A stretch of 64,000 bases of DNA from VRUE01 sp963712595 (GTDB lineage Bacteria; Actinomycetota; Thermoleophilia; Solirubrobacterales; 70-9), in the NCBI GenBank assembly GCA_963712595.1, contig CAVQIM010000001.1, positions 1,094,644-1,158,643 of the forward strand, read 5' to 3'. A model generated the notes under the pieces. That model worked only from the letters and a program-made list of their open reading frames with translations, was not told the origin of the DNA and did not search any database. A program made the position numbers and the translations under genes. Below, piece by piece: positions 26,134 to 34,093 of this stretch. The first letter of the stretch is position 1; the number at the start of each line of letters is the position of its first letter.

Positions 26134-26468
26134 ATTCCGGGGAGGCCGCCAAGGCCTCCCGTGATCCCACCCATTTTCGATTTCGCCAACTCGTCGGCAG
26201 CGCGCAGTCCCTCGTTGACGGCCGCCTGCACCATCTCGGCAAGCAGCTCGGGCTCCTCGGGGTCGATTGCCTCGGGATCGATGACGATCTCACGCAGGGT
26301 GAGATCCCCGCCCACTTTCACCTTGACCATGCCGCCGCCGGCGCTTGCCTCGACGACCTCGTCCTTGAGCGCCTCCTGGGTTTGCAGCATCTCCGTCTGC
26401 ATCTTCTGCGCCTGTTTCATCAGGGCGTTCACGTCGAAGCCCCCCGGCCCACCGCCTCTAGCCACCAC
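26130..26468 (-). CDS. ybaB: YbaB/EbfC family nucleoid-associated protein
   Basis: A 112-residue DNA-binding protein. The family core begins at NALMKQAQKMQTEMLQTQEAL and continues through VEASAGGGMVKVKVGGDLTLREIVIDPEAI. A short Gly/Met-rich tail (MGGITGGLGGLPGM) ends it. It is encoded between dnaX and recR, overlapping dnaX by 11 bp and recR by 4 nt, as in most bacteria. Confidence 0.93.
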   Translation of the reverse strand: MVARGGGPGGFDVNALMKQAQKMQTEMLQTQEALKDEVVEASAGGGMVKVKVGGDLTLREIVIDPEAIDPEEPELLAEMVQAAVNEGLRAADELAKSKMGGITGGLGGLPGM

Positions 26469-28302
26469 TGACCTCCTCCGCGTCGAACTCGCTCTTCAGC
26501 TTCTCCATCAGCGCATCGTGATCGACCTCGTCGGACGAATCCACGGTCGGCTCGGGCTCTCCATCCAGCAGCACATACCCAGGTCGCAGCCGCTGCCCCA
26601 GAACCGCCTCCAAAGCATCGGCCATCAGCTCCCGCTTGTCGGGCGCCTCGGCCTTGCGTTTGTTGAACGTCGAGTCCGGTGGGAATCCGACCTTCAGTCC
26701 CTCCTCGTCGAAGCTCACCGGCCTCGCGCCCTCGAACGTCGCGGCTAGCGCGGGGCTCGTTTCACGCAGCTTGTCGAGAACAGCGGGCCAAACACGCTTG
26801 ATCTTCTCCAAGTCGAGGGGCTCTTTGCCCGCGGGTCCTGTCGCGGCGGCCTCCCCCACGGTGCTCGGCGCTGGAGGTACCTCCGCGCCGCGGGGGTCCC
26901 CCGCCACCACGCCACCCGCGGGAGGGTCCGGCTCGGGAGACGGCTCGGGCTCGGACGGAGCTGGCGTCTCATCTGCTGGCTGGGCATCTTGGGTCGAAGC
27001 TGGCTCATCGGCAACGTCGGCAGGTGCGGTCTCTGTCGGGGGGTGGTGCGGATTTGGGGGACCACCCCGAGGAGGCGGCGTAGCCGCCCCCGCAGCGGGA
27101 GGTGGCGCCAAATCCGTGACAGGACCCGCTGGCCCATCCGCCCTCGTCCCTTGCTCGAGTCGCTCGATGCGTCGGAGCAGTCCCTCGATTGATGGATCCA
27201 GATCCGGGCGGGCGGCCTTCAGCAGTGCGATCTCCACTGCCATGCGGGCGTCGTCGCCCTCGCGCACAGCTGTCAGCGCCCCGGCCAACTCGTCGATCGT
27301 GCGAACGAGAGTTGCCGCTCCGATCGAGCTTGCCTGGGCCGAGAGGCGAGCGGAATCCGTAGCGGTCACCACAAAGGTGTTGGGGACTTCGCCAACGGTT
27401 TGGGTGACCAGAAGATGGCGCAAGTGTGCGAGCAGGTCGCGGGCGAACTGGGAGGGATCGCGGCCCGAGCGGGCCATCTTCTCGACCCCGAGCAGGACAC
27501 CCTTGGGGTCTTCGGCGATCACCGAGTCGACCGCTTCGAAGAGCAGCTCGGCGTCGGCGGCGCCCAGCATCTCCAGCACCGAGTCGAGGCTCACCTGGCT
27601 GCCGCCGAAGGCGACCAGCTGGTCGAGCGTGCCGAGCGCGTCGCGGAAGCTGCCCGAGGCCGAGCGGGCGATCATCGCCACCGCGGCGTCCTCGGCCTCT
27701 ATCCCCTCGGCGGCGGCCACCCGCTGCAGCACCTCGGAGATCTGCTCCAGCGAGGGGCGCTGGAAGTCGAAGCGCTGGCAGCGGTCGGCGATCGTGGGCA
27801 TCACCTTGTGCGCCTCGGTGGTGGCGAGAACGAAGACGGTGTTCGGCGGCGGCTCCTCCAGCGTCTTGAGGAAGGCGTTCCACGCCTCCTTGGTCAGCAT
27901 GTGGGCCTCGTCGAGGATGTAGACCTTCCAGCGGCCGCCGGTCGGGGCGTAGGCGACCCGCTCGCGCAAGTCGCGCACGTCGTCGACCGAGCGGTTGGAA
28001 GCGGCGTCCATCTCGATCACGTCGATCGAGCTGCCGGCAGCGATCGTCAGGCACGATTCGCACTCGCCGCAAGGGGTCACGGTCGGCCCGCCGCGCTCGC
28101 AGTTGAGCGAGCGGGCGAGGATCTTCGCCATCGAGGTCTTGCCGGTCCCGCGTGAGCCGACGAAGAGGTAGGCGTGGTGCACCTTGCCCTGCTCGACCGC
28201 GTTGCGCAGGGTGCGGACGACGTGCTGCTGGCCGACCACCTCGTCGAAGGAGCCGGGCCGGTGGCGGCGGTAGAGGGAGATCGAGTCGCTGGCCGAGGGC
28301 AC
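26458..28302 (-). CDS. dnaX: DNA polymerase III subunits gamma and tau
   Basis: A 614-residue clamp-loader ATPase. Walker A is VGSRGTGKTSMAKIL near residues 48-62, a zinc module CGECESC follows near 80, the Walker B/DEAH region is YILDEAHMLTKEAWNAFLK, and sensor 1 is FVLATTEAHKV. The AAA+ and collar domains occupy 1-360. Residues about 385-490 are a Pro/Ala/Glu-rich linker whose DNA contains two palindromes. The C-terminal tau domain (EKIKRVWPAVLDKLRE) follows. Start is GTG at 28302 (MPSASDSISLYRRHRPGSFDEVVGQ). Divergent from the membrane protein gene with 35 bp between. Confidence 0.95.
   Translation of the reverse strand: MPSASDSISLYRRHRPGSFDEVVGQQHVVRTLRNAVEQGKVHHAYLFVGSRGTGKTSMAKILARSLNCERGGPTVTPCGECESCLTIAAGSSIDVIEMDAASNRSVDDVRDLRERVAYAPTGGRWKVYILDEAHMLTKEAWNAFLKTLEEPPPNTVFVLATTEAHKVMPTIADRCQRFDFQRPSLEQISEVLQRVAAAEGIEAEDAAVAMIARSASGSFRDALGTLDQLVAFGGSQVSLDSVLEMLGAADAELLFEAVDSVIAEDPKGVLLGVEKMARSGRDPSQFARDLLAHLRHLLVTQTVGEVPNTFVVTATDSARLSAQASSIGAATLVRTIDELAGALTAVREGDDARMAVEIALLKAARPDLDPSIEGLLRRIERLEQGTRADGPAGPVTDLAPPPAAGAATPPPRGGPPNPHHPPTETAPADVADEPASTQDAQPADETPAPSEPEPSPEPDPPAGGVVAGDPRGAEVPPAPSTVGEAAATGPAGKEPLDLEKIKRVWPAVLDKLRETSPALAATFEGARPVSFDEEGLKVGFPPDSTFNKRKAEAPDKRELMADALEAVLGQRLRPGYVLLDGEPEPTVDSSDEVDHDALMEKLKSEFDAEEVSGG
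27049..27116. repeat. Nested inverted repeat inside the dnaX linker
   Basis: CGGATTTGG (27049-27057) pairs with CCAAATCCG (27108-27116). Within it CCACC pairs with GGTGG and GGCGGC-GTA-GCCGCC (27074-27088) forms an inner stem. It lies in the non-conserved Pro-rich linker of DnaX. A second compact palindrome, GGCGC-T-GGAGGTACCTCC-GCGCC, is at 26867-26889 in the same linker. Confidence 0.55.
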
Positions 28303-28337
28303 TGCGGCCAGTGTATCTGCGCCTATACCTTGCCCCG

Positions 28338-29912
28338 GTGCTCCGCAAGTGGCTCACACCGGCTGCCTGGGTGGCCGGCGTCAGCGCGGTCCTGCTGCTG
28401 CTCTTCCCGCTCGGCTTCCCCAACTACGACACGATCTACGCGCTGGTCTGGGGGCGTGAACTGGCGCACGGGGTGAGCCCCGATTACGGCGCCGCCCTGC
28501 CCCCCACCCCGCACCCGCTCGCCGACCTGTTCGGCCTGGTGGCGACGCCGCTCGGCGACGGCGCGATCGACGTGACGATGGTCATCGCCTACGCCTCCCT
28601 CGGCCTCGTCGGCTACCTCGTCTACCGCCTCGGCTCGCTCTGGTTCGACCGCCCGATCGGCGCCGTCGCCGCCCTGATCGTCCTCTCCCGCGCCCCCTTC
28701 CTCTCCAACGGCCTGCGCGCCTACGTCGACCTCCCCTACATCGCCCTCTGCCTAGGCGCCCTCGTCATCGAGAGCAGACGCCCCCGAGCCGGCTGGCCCG
28801 TCCTCGCCCTCCTAGCCCTCGCCGGCCTCCTCCGCCCCGAGGCCTGGCTCTTCTCGATCGCCTATCTCGCCTACATATTGGTCAGTCCCTCAAAAGCTTC
28901 CCCTTCTGCCGGCGTGGCCCCCGCCGACCCTGGGGACCCGTCTCGCCAACCCGGCCCCGAAGAGGAGGCAAGGGTGCCCCTCGAACGGGCGGATACTCAA
29001 AACGCCGGCCTAATTAGGCCGGCGTTTGTTCGGGCGAGGGGCACCCTTGCCTCCTCACCCTCCCGAATTGTCGGACTTGCAGTCCTAGCCCTCGCGGCCC
29101 CCCTCCTCTGGGCCCTCTTCGACTGGATCACCGCCGGCAGCCCCACCTACTCGTTCACCGGCACCCGAGAAACCGTCGACACCCTCGCCCGACACACCGG
29201 CCCAGTCGACCTCGTCCTCTGGGGCCCCCGCGCGCTCGGCGAAGTCCTGCAGTGGCCGGGGATGGTCGGCGCCGCAGGAGGCGTCGCCCTCGCCTTCGCC
29301 TTCCTCCGCCGCCGCTCCGCCCTCGGCCTTGCCGCCGCCGCCCTCGCCCTCGGCGCCTTCGCCCTGCTCGCCGCTGCCGGTCTCGCGATCATCGCCCGCT
29401 ACACGATGCTCGGCGCCGCCGTGCTGGCGATCTTCGTCGCCGTCGCCCTGCTCGGCTGGCGCCTGCTCGAGACGGGCCATCCCTGGCGCCGCCGCTGGCA
29501 GCTCTTCGCCGGCGTCGTCGCCGCCATGTTCCTGGTCTGGCTCCCCAACCAGTGGGACCTCGACTCGACAGTCCATCGCGACCTCAGCGACCAGGGGGCG
29601 ATCGAGCGCGACCTCAGCGACCTCGTCGACGCCGGCGCCTTCGCCAAGCCCCTCTGTGGCCCGATCGCCGTGCCCAACCACCGCGCCATCCCACGCCTCG
29701 CCTTCGCCCTAGAAGTGAAGCCGACAGAGATCGTCAGCGCCAGCGAGGAGGGCACTCCGCGCCGGGGCTACTTCCTCGACGCCGCCAGCCCCTTCGTCAT
29801 CCACAACTTCATCCTCGACCCAAACGACCTGACCCGCTTTTCCCTCGATGTCCCCCGCGGCTTCCACCGGGTCGCCGCCAACGACTCCTGGGTCCTCTAC
29901 CGGCGCTGCTGA
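28338..29912 (+). CDS. Polytopic membrane protein, glycosyltransferase GT-C/PMT-like
   Basis: A 524-residue protein with about 10-11 membrane helices. An early loop contains FPNYDTIYALVWGRELAHG with a conserved-looking acidic residue, followed by helices separated by short cytosolic turns, then a soluble C-terminal domain of about 120 residues ending VAANDSWVLYRRC. This is the shape of GT-C mannosyltransferase-type proteins, but no DD or DE catalytic pair was proven, so the call is tentative. The GTG at 28338 (VLRKWLTPAAW) is chosen because the sequence upstream belongs to the dnaX complement. A hydrophilic loop at about residues 209-240 is encoded by a 95-bp nested palindrome. Confidence 0.65.
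   Translation: MLRKWLTPAAWVAGVSAVLLLLFPLGFPNYDTIYALVWGRELAHGVSPDYGAALPPTPHPLADLFGLVATPLGDGAIDVTMVIAYASLGLVGYLVYRLGSLWFDRPIGAVAALIVLSRAPFLSNGLRAYVDLPYIALCLGALVIESRRPRAGWPVLALLALAGLLRPEAWLFSIAYLAYILVSPSKASPSAGVAPADPGDPSRQPGPEEEARVPLERADTQNAGLIRPAFVRARGTLASSPSRIVGLAVLALAAPLLWALFDWITAGSPTYSFTGTRETVDTLARHTGPVDLVLWGPRALGEVLQWPGMVGAAGGVALAFAFLRRRSALGLAAAALALGAFALLAAAGLAIIARYTMLGAAVLAIFVAVALLGWRLLETGHPWRRRWQLFAGVVAAMFLVWLPNQWDLDSTVHRDLSDQGAIERDLSDLVDAGAFAKPLCGPIAVPNHRAIPRLAFALEVKPTEIVSASEEGTPRRGYFLDAASPFVIHNFILDPNDLTRFSLDVPRGFHRVAANDSWVLYRRC
28962..29056. repeat. 95-bp nested double palindrome inside a coding region
   Basis: Outer arms of 22 bp (28962-28983 and 29035-29056) are exactly complementary. 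Between them sits a 28-bp perfect palindrome (29000-29027) with no loop. The reading frame stays open through the whole element and encodes a charged loop (EEARVPLERADTQNAG...) between membrane helices of the GT-C-like protein. The inner part contains AATT and is AT-richer than the gene. Confidence 0.85.
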
Positions 29913-29974
29913 TGGCTGGCGGGTTCGAGCGCTCGGGGCAGTCTGGGCTGACCGGCGCAATCCTGAGCGGGGCC

Positions 29975-30718
29975 TCAGCCGGCCCGCTCTACCCGCTCGA
30001 CGGCCGCGTGGGTGCCCTCGGCTAGGCCCGGATCCGCCAGCTCCACTCCCGGCGGCAGCTCGACGTGCAGGTCGCTGGAGGGGTCGAGGCGAACGCGCAT
30101 CGCCCCGCCGAGGCTGGAGCCGAGCACGTGCCCGCCGCGCTTGCGCTCCCCGTCGATGAAGTGCAGGTGGAAGCCGCTCACCTCGATCCCCTCGACGTAG
30201 GCGGGAAAGCGGAAGCCGAGCATCGTCCCGGTCACCTCGAGGAGCTCGAAGACGTGCTGCTCGGCGACGACCTCGGTCAGCGGCCGGTAGGGCGGGCTCT
30301 GGCGCGGCACCGAGCGGGCGCGGACCGACTCGAAGCGACCGTCGAGGCGGATCGCACAGGAGGCGGCTCCCGCCGGGATCAGCTCGTCCAGCCGGGCCAG
30401 CAGACCCCCGTGGTCGAGCGGGCCCTCGATCTCCCCGTCGATCGTGGGCTGGAAGCGGGTGACCACCGCGAACGGCGTCAGCTCCGCGCCCCTCACCTCG
30501 TTCACCGCTCCCTCGACGTCGGCGCGGTAGAAGCGGCCGTCGAGGGCGATCATCTCGCCGTCCAGGCCGTTCAGGGTCCCCAGCCCGAGGTCGCCGTGCT
30601 CGGCCAGCTCGGCGAAGCTGAGGTCGCCCTCGTAGGCGCCCTCGATCAGGGCGCCGATCGTCGAGGCCTGGAAGAGGACGTGCGGCTCGCGCTCGGCGTG
30701 CAGTTCCCGCTCCCGCAT
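29975..30718 (-). CDS. alsD: Alpha-acetolactate decarboxylase
   Basis: A 247-residue enzyme converting alpha-acetolactate to acetoin. Family motifs are HVLFQASTIGALIEGAYEGD near the N-terminus, GLGTLNGLDGEMIALDG, TPFAVVTRF, and the zinc site SGFHLHFIDGERKRGGHVL near 180-198 with three histidines. No signal peptide. The ATG at 30718 (MRERELHAEREPH) puts the domain 13 residues in; a GTG at 30760 is an alternative. Neither acetolactate synthase nor acetoin reductase is adjacent, so the source of acetolactate is probably branched-chain amino-acid synthesis overflow. It is divergent from the ABC exporter genes across 181 bp. Confidence 0.9.
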   Translation of the reverse strand: MRERELHAEREPHVLFQASTIGALIEGAYEGDLSFAELAEHGDLGLGTLNGLDGEMIALDGRFYRADVEGAVNEVRGAELTPFAVVTRFQPTIDGEIEGPLDHGGLLARLDELIPAGAASCAIRLDGRFESVRARSVPRQSPPYRPLTEVVAEQHVFELLEVTGTMLGFRFPAYVEGIEVSGFHLHFIDGERKRGGHVLGSSLGGAMRVRLDPSSDLHVELPPGVELADPGLAEGTHAAVERVERAG

Positions 30719-30899
30719 CGTCTCGACGTGCAGCGATTTGATCCAGCGCTCGTCCAGCACAGCCGTCAGTCTCCCAGGCGCCTCCACGCTCGGAGGACCG
30801 GTGGCAACCGGGGTCGCTCTCAGCCTTTCGATCCCGAGCTGGCGGCCGAGCTCGAGCGCCAGCTCGCCGCCGGCGTCGGCAATCGTTGAGAATCGCCGT
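30719..30899. promoter_or_regulatory. Divergent promoter region between alsD and the ABC exporter
   Basis: 181 bp without a convincing gene separates the alsD start from the ATPase start. It must hold promoters for both directions. No palindromic operator, riboswitch fold or repeat was recognised. Confidence 0.35.
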
Positions 30900-31790
30900 A
30901 TGGCGGCGATAGAGCTCCGCGGCGTAGTCAAGCGCTTCGGCCCGATCACAGCGGTCGACGGGCTCGACCTCGAGGTGCCGGAGGGCATCTGCCTCGGCCT
31001 GCTCGGGCCCAACGGCGCCGGCAAGTCGACGACGATGCGGCTGCTCACCGGGCAGGCGATTCCCGACGCGGGAGAGCTGCGTGTGCTGGGGCACGAGCTG
31101 CCCGGCGACGCAAAGGCCGCCCGGGCCGAAATGGGCGTCGTCCCCCAGCTCGACAACCTCGACGTCGACGTCACGGTCGAAGACAACCTGGCGATCTTCG
31201 CCCGCCTCTACCGGGTGCCCGACGTCGGCGCCGCGGTCGACAAAGCGCTCGACCTCGCCCGCCTGCGCGAGCGTCGTCGCGACGCCGTCGACGAGCTCTC
31301 CGGCGGCATGCGCCGCCGCCTGCTGCTGGCGCGCGGACTGGTGCACGAACCGAAGCTGATCCTGCTCGACGAGCCCACCGTCGGGCTCGACCCACAGATC
31401 CGCACCGAGCTGTGGACGCTGATCGACAACCTGCGCAGCCACGGCACGACGATCCTGATGTCGACCCACTACATCGAGGAGGCCGAGCGGCTGGCCGACG
31501 AAGTCGCCGTGATGACGAAGGGGAAGATCATCAGCCGGGGACGGCCGATGGAGCTGATCACCGAGCACGCCGGTCGCCAGACGGCCGAGGTCTACGGCCC
31601 GCCCGACCGGCTCGCCGATGCGCGGGAGACCGCGGAGGCCGCTGGCCTGGTCGTCCGCACGGCCGGACCCGCAATTGCGATCGTCGGCTCCGAGGGGGCC
31701 GGCAACGGCGCGATCCCCGACGACGCGGTGGTCCGCGCCGCCTCGCTCGAGGACGTCTTCGTGATGCTGACCGGGGAGGAGGCCGAGTGA
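30900..31790 (+). CDS. ABC transporter ATP-binding protein (NodI/DrrA type)
   Basis: A 296-residue ATPase. Walker A is GPNGAGKSTTMRLLTG, the signature is ELSGGMRRRLLLARGL, Walker B is LILLDEPTVGLDP, and STHYIEEAERL holds the switch histidine. The C-terminal domain after 220 fits the DrrA/NodI group that drives drug, polyketide or lipo-oligosaccharide export. Start ATG at 30900 gives MAAIELRGVVKRFG. It overlaps the permease gene (GTGA). Confidence 0.92.
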   Translation: MAAIELRGVVKRFGPITAVDGLDLEVPEGICLGLLGPNGAGKSTTMRLLTGQAIPDAGELRVLGHELPGDAKAARAEMGVVPQLDNLDVDVTVEDNLAIFARLYRVPDVGAAVDKALDLARLRERRRDAVDELSGGMRRRLLLARGLVHEPKLILLDEPTVGLDPQIRTELWTLIDNLRSHGTTILMSTHYIEEAERLADEVAVMTKGKIISRGRPMELITEHAGRQTAEVYGPPDRLADARETAEAAGLVVRTAGPAIAIVGSEGAGNGAIPDDAVVRAASLEDVFVMLTGEEAE

Positions 31791-32554
31791 GAAGGCTGGA
31801 ACCCGCCGGAATCGCTGGCGTGATGAGCCGCGAGCTCGCCAACTTCCGCACCTACTGGAAGGGCACGACCTTCTCCAGCGTGCTCGAACCGATCGTCTAC
31901 CTGCTCGCCTTCGGCCTGGGGCTGAGCGCGACCCTGGTCGACGAAGTCAACGGCGTCCCCTACGTCGAGTTCGTCGGCACCGGCATGGTCGCCACCGCGG
32001 TGATCTTCTCCAGCGCCCTGCCGGCGATGTTCGGCACCTTCGTCAAGCACCGCTTCCAGAACACCTACGACGCGATTCTCGCCGCCCCGGTCGACGTCGA
32101 GGAGCTGGTCACCGCCGAGATGCTCTGGATCGGCATCCGCTCGGGCACCTACGGCTGCGTCCCGCTGATCGTCACGATCGGGTTCGGCCTCAACCCCGAG
32201 CCGGGGATGCTGCTGGTGCCGCTCTTCTGCTTCGTCACCGCGCTCGGCTTCGCCGGCTTCGGGGTGGCGATGGCGGCGACCGTCGCCAAGATCGACCAGT
32301 TCAACTACGTCACCGCCCTCTGCATCACCCCCCTCTTCCTCGTCGCCGGCACCTTCTTCCCGATCGAAGGACTGCCGGAGGGCGTGCAGATCGTCGCCCA
32401 GCTCAACCCGCTGCACCAGCTGGTCGAACTGGTCCGCGGCGGCGCCTTCGGCTTCGAGGCCGTCGACCTCGCCCGCTTCGCCTTCCTCATCGGCTTCGCC
32501 CTCCTAACCTGGCGCATAGCGATCGACCGCATGCAGAAGCGCCTCATCGACTGA
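31787..32554 (+). CDS. ABC-2 type transporter permease (NodJ/DrrB type)
   Basis: A 255-residue permease with six membrane helices, of the ABC-2 family. YLLAFGLGLSATLVDEVNGVPYVEFVGTGMVATAVIFSS-like opening and VAGTFFPIEGLPEGVQIVAQLNPLHQLVELVRG are the NodJ-type motifs. The GTG start overlaps the ATPase stop, so the two form an exporter. Substrate unknown; alsD nearby is on the other strand and need not be related. Confidence 0.9.
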   Translation: MRRLEPAGIAGVMSRELANFRTYWKGTTFSSVLEPIVYLLAFGLGLSATLVDEVNGVPYVEFVGTGMVATAVIFSSALPAMFGTFVKHRFQNTYDAILAAPVDVEELVTAEMLWIGIRSGTYGCVPLIVTIGFGLNPEPGMLLVPLFCFVTALGFAGFGVAMAATVAKIDQFNYVTALCITPLFLVAGTFFPIEGLPEGVQIVAQLNPLHQLVELVRGGAFGFEAVDLARFAFLIGFALLTWRIAIDRMQKRLID

Positions 32555-32555
32555 A

Positions 32556-32606
32556 CGCTGACTTCGTGCTTTGTCCCGTATAGCGAGACAAAACACGAAG
32601 TCAGCG
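32556..32606. terminator. 20-bp inverted repeat between ABC permease and SRP RNA
   Basis: Arms at 32556-32575 and 32587-32606 pair with one mismatch over an 11-base loop. The hairpin starts 1 bp after the permease stop (+) and ends 10 bp from the 3' end of the SRP RNA (-). That is the right place for a bidirectional terminator of two convergent transcripts. There is an A-rich stretch on the right flank, which is a T-rich tract before the hairpin on the minus strand rather than after it. Confidence 0.7.
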
Positions 32607-32615
32607 AAAGAAAAT

Positions 32616-32888
32616 GGACCGTGCGCCCCGTTCTCCGAAACGAAGTCACCGGGCGTGTTCGTCGCGGTTGGCTCGGGCCGGGCTCGCCTGCGGCACCCGC
32701 GGCATCCGCTTAAGGCTGCTTCCTTCCGGATCTGACCTGGTTCGCGTGCCCACGTCGCGCAGGACCCGGCCGTCAACGCCGTCCGCGGCGCACTGACCCC
32801 GACGGCCAGCCCCTCGGAACGGGATTCGGCCCCGCTAGAGCGGATTGCGGGTTACAGGGCACCGCTGATTCCCCGCCTAGCACGGTCC
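32616..32888 (-). ncRNA. ffs: Signal recognition particle RNA, large bacterial type with Alu domain
   Basis: Read on the minus strand, the 273-nt gene begins GGACCGTGCTAGGCGGGG and ends GCACGGTCC; these nine terminal bases pair exactly, closing the molecule. The Alu-domain core GGTGCCCTGTAACCCGCAAT and the CCGAATCCCG region follow the 5' end as in Bacillus scRNA. The S-domain helix-8 motif ACCAGGTCAGATCCGGAAGG, then AAGCAGCC, is at about 32715-32742. The RNA scaffolds Ffh at the membrane targeting step. The large form, rather than the 4.5S-like form of most actinobacteria, points to a deep-branching lineage. Confidence 0.93.
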
Positions 32889-32916
32889 GAGACCATCGTA
32901 TCCGTCCGCAGCCAGC

Positions 32917-33981
32917 TCAGTCGCGGCGGATCAGCTTCCGCGTCTTGTAGACGGTCGCGGTGACCTTGCCGGCGCGGACCTTCTGGCGGACCAGAAGCCG
33001 CTTGCGCTTCGCCAGCTGCGCGCGCGCCTTCGGCTTTACCCGCAGCGCGACAAGCCGCGATTTGCCGCTGCGCAGGCGCACCGTCCGCTTGCGGGTCGCC
33101 GGCCGGTGCTTGCGCAGCAGTCCCTGGGCCGTGGTGCGACAGGTATGTCCGACCTTGCTCGGGCAGCGCACGCGGACGAAGAGGCGGTTGCCGCGCAGGG
33201 TCGCCGTCCCCGGTGTCGTCTCGCGCAGCAGGTCCTCGAGCCGCCGCGCGCTGAGCGCGCCGTTCCCGCCACCCCCATCGCGGGCGCCGCCTTCGTCCCC
33301 GCCGCCGGCGCCACGCCGGACCGCGCTGAGCACGACGTTGTCGTAGTCGGCGCTGCCGCTGACGAGCACGCTGGTCCCGCTGGTGTAGCGACTGGTGATC
33401 TGGATCCTGTAGTCGTGGCCCGGCCTGAGCTCCTCGGGGTCGATCGAACCGCGGCTCACCTCGCTCCAGGTCTCCGCGCCAGCCAGCGTCGTGGGCTCGA
33501 TCAGCGCAGTCGCCTCGCCGCTTTCGCTCAGGTCCAGCAGCTGCACCGAGTACTCGGCCGAGTTGCCCGCCACGGCGAGCAGCTGGTCGACGCTGGCGCG
33601 GCGATCGAGGTCGAAGCTGACCGTCGTCGGCGCCTCGCCGGCGGCACCCGCATAGGTGAACCGCGGGCTCTGCCAGACCCCAGTCGTCGTCCCAGCCACG
33701 GCCATCGCCCCCACGACCCCGGTGTAGGCGGAGCGGATGAAGCCGCCGCCGTCAGCGCCGCCCGCCTCTTGGAAGGTGTTCTCGACGCTCGCGCAGAGCA
33801 GCGGCGCCAGGCAGACGCCTTCAGCGCTCGATGAGGAGGTCCACCCGGCAGGGCCCGCGTCGAAGCCGCGCGCGGAGGCCCCTGGCGGGTACTTGCTGGT
33901 TGCGGCGCCGGCAGTCGCCGGCAGGGCCAAGATCAGACTCGCAACGGTTGCCGCGGCGATGCGGGACAGTGCAGAGCGCAT
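32917..33981 (-). CDS. Secreted protein with basic C-terminal beta domain, unknown function
   Basis: A 354-residue protein with a signal peptide (MRSALSRIAAATVASLILALPATAGAA). Residues about 40-220 look like a beta-sandwich (jelly-roll) ectodomain containing SFDLDRRASVDQLLAVAGNSA and SGSADYDNVVLSAV. A Gly-rich linker (about 225-245) leads to a basic domain with two cysteines (CPSKVGHTC) and many Arg/Lys, ending KTRKLIRRD. This basic C-terminal module resembles those in other secreted proteins of Solirubrobacterales-like genomes. It may bind carbohydrate or polyanion (inference). Confidence 0.7.
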   Translation of the reverse strand: MRSALSRIAAATVASLILALPATAGAATSKYPPGASARGFDAGPAGWTSSSSAEGVCLAPLLCASVENTFQEAGGADGGGFIRSAYTGVVGAMAVAGTTTGVWQSPRFTYAGAAGEAPTTVSFDLDRRASVDQLLAVAGNSAEYSVQLLDLSESGEATALIEPTTLAGAETWSEVSRGSIDPEELRPGHDYRIQITSRYTSGTSVLVSGSADYDNVVLSAVRRGAGGGDEGGARDGGGGNGALSARRLEDLLRETTPGTATLRGNRLFVRVRCPSKVGHTCRTTAQGLLRKHRPATRKRTVRLRSGKSRLVALRVKPKARAQLAKRKRLLVRQKVRAGKVTATVYKTRKLIRRD

Positions 33982-34093
33982 CGGATCCTCCTCTTTCGCT
34001 CGTGGTTCCGCCCAAACAGGCGATTACTCAATTTCGGGTACCCACCAGAGGACCGCCACCGTTGACCTTGGACGAACGTAGGATCGGCGCAGC

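Noticed and set aside
29709..31568. Long minus-strand frame across alsD and the ABC ATPase
   Set aside because: It is in the wrong frame relative to the well-conserved acetolactate decarboxylase and opposes the ABC ATPase.
32677..32770. Short 4.5S-type SRP RNA limited to about 94 nt
   Set aside because: The 5' and 3' flanks contain the Alu-domain core and perfectly complementary 9-nt termini, so the 273-nt large form is preferred.
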